Source of the DNA: VAZQ01 sp034669045
Lineage (GTDB): Bacteria; Pseudomonadota; Alphaproteobacteria; Rhizobiales; Xanthobacteraceae
Assembly (NCBI GenBank): GCA_034669045.1
Contig: JAXDOD010000190.1
Coordinates: 13,031 to 77,030, forward strand
DNA: 64,000 bases
Direction: 5' to 3'
This document shows positions 60,586 to 64,000 of this stretch, in pieces (within the stretch, counting starts at the first letter, position 1; each line of letters opens with the position of its first letter). The notes beneath the pieces are model-generated. The model worked only from the letters and a program-made list of their open reading frames with translations, was not told the DNA's origin and did not search any database. The position numbers were made by a program, and so were the translations under genes.

Positions 60586-61566
60586 ATGGAATCCCACCCA
60601 CGGGCCACGCTGCTGGGTCTTGCCGCGCTGTTGGGCTGCTGTTTGGCGCCGGTCGCGGCCGGGGCGCAGCCTTCCACCTCGGGCCAGCCGATCCGGTTCA
60701 TTGTGACGCACGCGGCGGGCGGTCTGCCGGACACGGTCGCGCGCATCGTCGGCCGGCGCCTGCAAGAGCGGCTTGGACAGACGGTCGTGGTCGAGAACCG
60801 CGCCGGCGCCAACGGCGGCATCGCGGTTGCGGCGCTCACGAGTGCGCCGGCTGACGGGCTGACCTTCGTGGTGACCGACGGCGCGATCCTGTCGATCAGC
60901 CCGCAGGTCTACAGCAAGCTTCCCTACGATCCGAAGGATGTCGCTCCGGCCGCGTTCCTGGCCCAGGCGCCGCTCTTTCTCGCGGTGCACCCGAAGGTGC
61001 CGGTCGCAACCATGAAGGAGTTCATCGACTATGTGAAAGCGCGGCCCGGCCAGCTCAATTATGGATCGTCGGGCGCCGGCAGCATTCACCATATCTCGAT
61101 GGAGGGACTCAAGGACGCGATGCACCTGAGCATGAGCCATGTCCCGTTCAAGGGCACCGGGGAATCGGTGCCGGCGCTGCTCGGCGGCCATGTCGAGGTG
61201 TTGTTCTCCGCCTATCCCTCGCTCAGCGGGGCGGCCGGCACCAACCGCATCAAGCTGCTGGCGACCAATGGCGAAAAGCGCTCGTCCTTCGCGCCCGACC
61301 TGCCCGCGATTTCCGAGTTCATCCCGGGGTTCAACTTCGCGCCGATCGTGGGAATCTATGCGCGCGTCGGCACCTCGGCCGCGGTCATGCAGAAGATCGC
61401 GGCGCAGGCGACCGCGATCGTCAACGAGCCCGATGTGATCAAGCAGCTCGCCGTGGTGGGCGTGGAGCCTGCCGGCGGCGGACCGGAGGAGTTCGGACGG
61501 GCGCTCAAGGGCGAGATCGAGCGTGTCGCCAAGGTAGTCAAGGCCGCCGACATCAAGCTCGATTGA
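60586..61566 (+). CDS. Bug-type tripartite tricarboxylate transporter receptor
   Basis: The 326-aa protein starts at ATG 60586 with a signal peptide (LGLAALLGCCLAPVAAGAQ). Bug landmarks are IRFIVTHAAGGLPDTVARIV, VVVENRAGANGGIAVAALTS, YGSSGAGSIHHISMEGLKD and PFKGTGESVPALLGGHVEV. It is a periplasmic carboxylate-binding protein. It lies just before the MarR/UbiD pair and is divergent from idi, suggesting uptake of the acid degraded by the UbiD enzyme, which is only inferred from position. Confidence 0.85.
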   Translation: MESHPRATLLGLAALLGCCLAPVAAGAQPSTSGQPIRFIVTHAAGGLPDTVARIVGRRLQERLGQTVVVENRAGANGGIAVAALTSAPADGLTFVVTDGAILSISPQVYSKLPYDPKDVAPAAFLAQAPLFLAVHPKVPVATMKEFIDYVKARPGQLNYGSSGAGSIHHISMEGLKDAMHLSMSHVPFKGTGESVPALLGGHVEVLFSAYPSLSGAAGTNRIKLLATNGEKRSSFAPDLPAISEFIPGFNFAPIVGIYARVGTSAAVMQKIAAQATAIVNEPDVIKQLAVVGVEPAGGGPEEFGRALKGEIERVAKVVKAADIKLD

Positions 61567-61570
61567 CGAG

Positions 61571-61678
61571 CTAGAGCATTTTCAGGAAAAGTGGAATCCG
61601 GTTTTCCGTCGAAAATGCGACCAACGCAAGAGTCCTAGAGCACGTTCAGTTTCAACGAAACTGAATGTGTTCTAGCGC
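61571..61678. repeat. Dispersed palindromic repeat, copy 2
   Basis: This is the inverted partner of 37076-37184 and starts CTAGAGCATTTTCAGGAAAA and ends with a hairpin (CTAGAGCACGTTCAGTTTC, inverted as GAAACTGAATGTGTTCTAG). It overlaps the last seven bases of the marR-type gene, so the stop codon of that gene (CTA on the plus strand at 61672-61674) is contributed by the repeat. Confidence 0.85.
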
Positions 61679-62181
61679 CTGATGCGGTCGAGATTGGCCG
61701 TCATGCGGCCGATCGCGCGGGCAAACGCCGCGAGATCCTCGCGGGCGACCCCGACGCAGGCCTCCTCGTTGATGGCGCGCGCCAGCAGCAGCATCTGAGG
61801 GCGCATGCGCCTGGCCTTCGGCGTCAGTCGCACCTTGGTCACGCGCTTGTCCTCGACGCTGCGCAGGCGCCGGATCAGCCCGGCCTTCTCCATGCCGCGC
61901 AGCGCGATGACCGTGGTCGGCTCCATCATGCCGACGCGCGTGGAAAGCTCGCGCTGCGACAGGCCGTCCTCGGTCCAGAGCACGCGCAGGAAATACCACT
62001 GGCCGCGCGTCACTCCGTAAGGCGCGATGCGCCTCTCCAGGAGGCGCTGAAACGCGCGGTGGGCGTCGCGCACGAGGTAGCCCGCGCTCTCGACCGGCGG
62101 ATAATCGGGCTCGCCGGTCGCGGCCTGCGGACGCCTGTTGCGGGGGCGGCGGGTCGCGGGAGAGCTTTTCTGTGGCGCCAT
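61672..62181 (-). CDS. MarR-family transcriptional regulator
   Basis: ATG 62181 (169 aa) is preferred to the TTG at 62223. The N-terminal 30 residues are basic and Pro-rich. The winged helix is evident: GVTRGQWYFLRVLWTEDGLS, the recognition region QRELSTRVGMMEPTTVIALRG and the wing LIRRLRSVEDKRVTKVRLT. MarR proteins bind palindromic operators as dimers and release on binding a phenolic ligand. A 24-bp interrupted palindrome (62237-62260) lies in the divergent region with the UbiD-family gene, so it probably controls both. The stop codon lies in a dispersed repeat. Confidence 0.9.
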   Translation of the reverse strand: MAPQKSSPATRRPRNRRPQAATGEPDYPPVESAGYLVRDAHRAFQRLLERRIAPYGVTRGQWYFLRVLWTEDGLSQRELSTRVGMMEPTTVIALRGMEKAGLIRRLRSVEDKRVTKVRLTPKARRMRPQMLLLARAINEEACVGVAREDLAAFARAIGRMTANLDRIRR

Positions 62182-62236
62182 TTTCCAGCCTGCGGCCTTC
62201 GCACCGGCGTTGACAAGGCCCAATTCGCAACGGTAA

Positions 62237-62260
62237 TATTACTTAGATATCTATGCAATA
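62237..62260. promoter_or_regulatory. Putative MarR operator in the marR-ubiD divergent region
   Basis: A 24-base interrupted palindrome is centred on the perfect 10-mer TAGATATCTA (62244-62253). Of the 12 symmetric base pairs, 10 match; the outer arms are TATTAC and GCAATA. Its AT-rich character stands out from the GC-rich surroundings. Length and symmetry match typical MarR binding sites. Confidence 0.7.
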
Positions 62261-62362
62261 CCGTGCGGGCCCAAGCCGGTGCAAGGGTCGCAAGCGGGTC
62301 GACTTGAATTTTGCACAGGCCGCGGGTGACGCATCCGCGCCGGATCGTGGAGCTTCGAAACC

Positions 62363-64000
62363 ATGCAAAAGCATCTCGCGAAGGAAAAGGCGCTCGGGAC
62401 CAAGACCGGGAAAGCGGGCGCCGCGGCGCCTGCGGCTAAGGCGGCGGCCAAGACGGCGGACAAGGGCGAGCCCGCCCACCATGCGCGCGACCTGCGGATG
62501 GCGCTCGCCTGGCTCGACCAGCAGGGCGACCTGATCACGACCGACAAGGAGGTCGATCCGGACCTCGAAGTCACCGGCCTGCAGAAGCACATGGATGGCG
62601 GCTGCCCGGTCATGTTCAACAACGTCAAGGGCAAGCCCAACCACCGCGTCATCACCAACCTGTTCGGCGACATGAACGTCATCAACAAGATGTTCGGCTG
62701 GTCGTCGGACGCCGAGCGCGTGCGCAAGCTCGCGGGCGCGCTGCGCAAGCCGCTCAAGCCGGAGATCATCGAACAGAGCGAGGCGCCGGTTCAGCAGCAC
62801 GTCATCCTCAAGCCCAAGGACGTGAACAAATGGGTGGTGCCGATCCGGCACACGACCTACGAGCCCGAGCTCACCGTCGGCTCCGGCATCCGCTGCATCA
62901 GCTTCGACCAGTTCGATGGCGGCACCGACCTCGGCTACAACCGCATGAACTTCCGCTGGGGCAATGTCGGCACCTTCCAGATCTCGCCCGGCTCGCACAT
63001 GTGGCAGGTGGCGAACAAATACTACAAGGACGACAAGCCGATCCCGATGACCATGTGCTTCGGGGTGCCGCCGGCCTGCACGCTGATGGCGGGCGCGGGT
63101 TTCGACTATGCGGTACTGCCGATGGGCTGCGACGAGATCGGCATCGCGGGCGCGGTGCAGGGCTCGCCGGTCCGCATGGTGAAGTGCCGCACCGTCGACG
63201 CCTATACGCTGGCCGACGCCGAGCTGGTGCTTGAAGGCTACGTGCACCCGCGCGACCGCCGCTTCGAGACCAAGGAGTCGGAGGATGCCGGGGTGCAGGG
63301 CCGCTACCATTTCCACCCGGAATGGGCGGGCTACATGGGCAAGGCCTACAAGGCGCCGACCTTCCACGTCACCGCGGTGACGATGCGCGACCCCAAGACC
63401 AAGCCGATCATCTTCGCGCTCGGCGTGCACACGCTTGACGATCACAACATCGATACGTCGGTGCGCGAGGCCGCGATCTACGAGCTGTGCGAGCGGCTGC
63501 AACCGGGCATCGTGCAGAACGTGGTGATCCCGTACTGCATGACCGACTGGGGCGGCTGCATTATCCAGGTGAAAAAGCGCCACCAGATCGACGAAGGCTG
63601 GCAGCGCAACTTCATGGGCGCGGCGCTCTCCTGCTCGCAGGGCATGCGGCTGGTGATCGCGGTGAGCGAGGACGTCGATCCCTATTCCATGGATGACGTC
63701 ATGTGGTGCCTGACCACGCGGGTGAACCCGCGCGCCGACATCCTCAATCCGATCCCGGGCGGCCGCGGCCAGACCTTCATGCCGGCCGAGCGCATGACCG
63801 CGGGCGAGAAGCAGTGGACCGCCTCGAACACCAATTTCGAGGGCGGTATGGGCATCGATGCCACGGTGCCGTTCGGCTACGAAAGCGACTTCCTGCGGCC
63901 GGTCTATCCAATCGACAAGGTGAAACCCGAGGACTTCTTCACCGCGAAGGACATCGAGAACGCCAAGTCGCGCATGGTCGGCTGGGTGCACTCGCTGGCA
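62363..64000 (+). CDS. UbiD-family decarboxylase (partial, runs off right edge)
   Basis: No stop codon occurs before the window ends, so at least 546 codons are coding, from ATG 62363. A disordered Ala/Lys-rich start precedes the UbiD fold: DQQGDLITTDKEVDPDLEVT at about 52-71, and GCPVMFNNVKGKPNHRVITN. The prenyl-FMN region (YNRMNFRWGNVGTFQISPG, about 192-210) contains Arg198 in the position of the cofactor-binding Arg. DAELVLEGYVHPRDRR (about 285-300) carries the Glu-x3-Glu pattern expected at the active site. Members decarboxylate or carboxylate aromatic acids or aroyl-CoA compounds with prenylated FMN. The enzyme is divergent from a MarR regulator with an apparent operator, so expression is likely induced by an aromatic ligand. 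A 582-aa frame on the opposite strand is a shadow. Confidence 0.85.
   Translation, partial: MQKHLAKEKALGTKTGKAGAAAPAAKAAAKTADKGEPAHHARDLRMALAWLDQQGDLITTDKEVDPDLEVTGLQKHMDGGCPVMFNNVKGKPNHRVITNLFGDMNVINKMFGWSSDAERVRKLAGALRKPLKPEIIEQSEAPVQQHVILKPKDVNKWVVPIRHTTYEPELTVGSGIRCISFDQFDGGTDLGYNRMNFRWGNVGTFQISPGSHMWQVANKYYKDDKPIPMTMCFGVPPACTLMAGAGFDYAVLPMGCDEIGIAGAVQGSPVRMVKCRTVDAYTLADAELVLEGYVHPRDRRFETKESEDAGVQGRYHFHPEWAGYMGKAYKAPTFHVTAVTMRDPKTKPIIFALGVHTLDDHNIDTSVREAAIYELCERLQPGIVQNVVIPYCMTDWGGCIIQVKKRHQIDEGWQRNFMGAALSCSQGMRLVIAVSEDVDPYSMDDVMWCLTTRVNPRADILNPIPGGRGQTFMPAERMTAGEKQWTASNTNFEGGMGIDATVPFGYESDFLRPVYPIDKVKPEDFFTAKDIENAKSRMVGWVHSLA

Noticed and set aside
62243..63991. 582-aa open frame on the minus strand
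   Set aside because: It is antisense to the UbiD-family gene, which continues open to the window end with clear family motifs.
1..64000. tRNA or rRNA genes as integration targets
   Set aside because: I found no sequence with convincing tRNA arms (for example a T-loop GGTTCGAATCC with paired acceptor stem) next to either integrase, and no rRNA.

Overview
The window looks like a chromosome segment of a high-GC alphaproteobacterium of the order Hyphomicrobiales (Bradyrhizobium / Rhodopseudomonas / Xanthobacteraceae type). This is inferred from protein flavour (ParB-methyltransferase fusion, DUF5681 protein, Bug-type binding proteins, a 4-hydroxybenzoyl-CoA reductase cluster) and from dispersed palindromic repeats typical of that group. 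No rRNA, tRNA or CRISPR array was seen.

1-24.9 kb is an accessory, phage- and defence-rich region. On the minus strand, two overlapping genes encode a PD-(D/E)xK nuclease-TIR fusion (942-2714) and a pentapeptide-repeat STAND NTPase that runs off the left edge (1-945). After an autotransporter adhesin (3515-5983) comes a block of damaged genes: an HTH/zinc protein and a tyrosine integrase, then a five-gene operon of overlapping or closely spaced genes (8188-15580). It encodes an MmeI/YeeA-like methyltransferase, an accessory protein, an SF2 helicase, a GIY-YIG nuclease and a cold-shock-domain protein. The helicase and cold-shock genes are intact; the other three carry frameshifts. Next are an integrase remnant joined to IS481/IS630 debris (16.3-17.3 kb), an unknown protein, two divergent SpoT-type HD hydrolases, and a phage-like trio (terminase large subunit, DUF5681 protein, ParB-methyltransferase). 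A repeat-rich gap at 24.1-24.9 kb may mark the edge of the region.

24.9-31.3 kb carries a periplasmic binding protein, then a thioesterase and the three subunits of 4-hydroxybenzoyl-CoA reductase (hcrC, hcrA, hcrB). The beta subunit has the extra four-cysteine [4Fe-4S] insert. A benzoate/4-hydroxybenzoate-CoA ligase at 51.2-52.8 kb could supply the reductase substrate.

31.3-51.1 kb is a type II secretion locus. A GspC/N-like protein, an STN-domain protein and a TPR/O-GlcNAc-transferase-like protein come first, together with a phosphatase-superfamily hydrolase, a GT-D-like protein and two secreted beta-helix proteins. The core is split around a divergent promoter region: gspD and a prepilin peptidase on the minus strand, gspE-F-G-H-I-J-K-L-M on the plus strand. 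The beta-helix proteins are plausible substrates or surface products, and the glycosyltransferase-like proteins plausible modifiers; both ideas are inference.

51.2-64 kb is aromatic/organic-acid catabolism: the CoA ligase, two tandem MFS exporters, an FAH-family hydrolase, two Bug-type and one NMT1-type binding protein, a DapA-family lyase, IPP isomerase, and a MarR regulator divergent from a UbiD-family decarboxylase that runs off the right edge. A strong palindrome lies between the last two genes. Two repeat families recur as inverted copies (37.1/61.6 kb and 30.1/55.5 kb).
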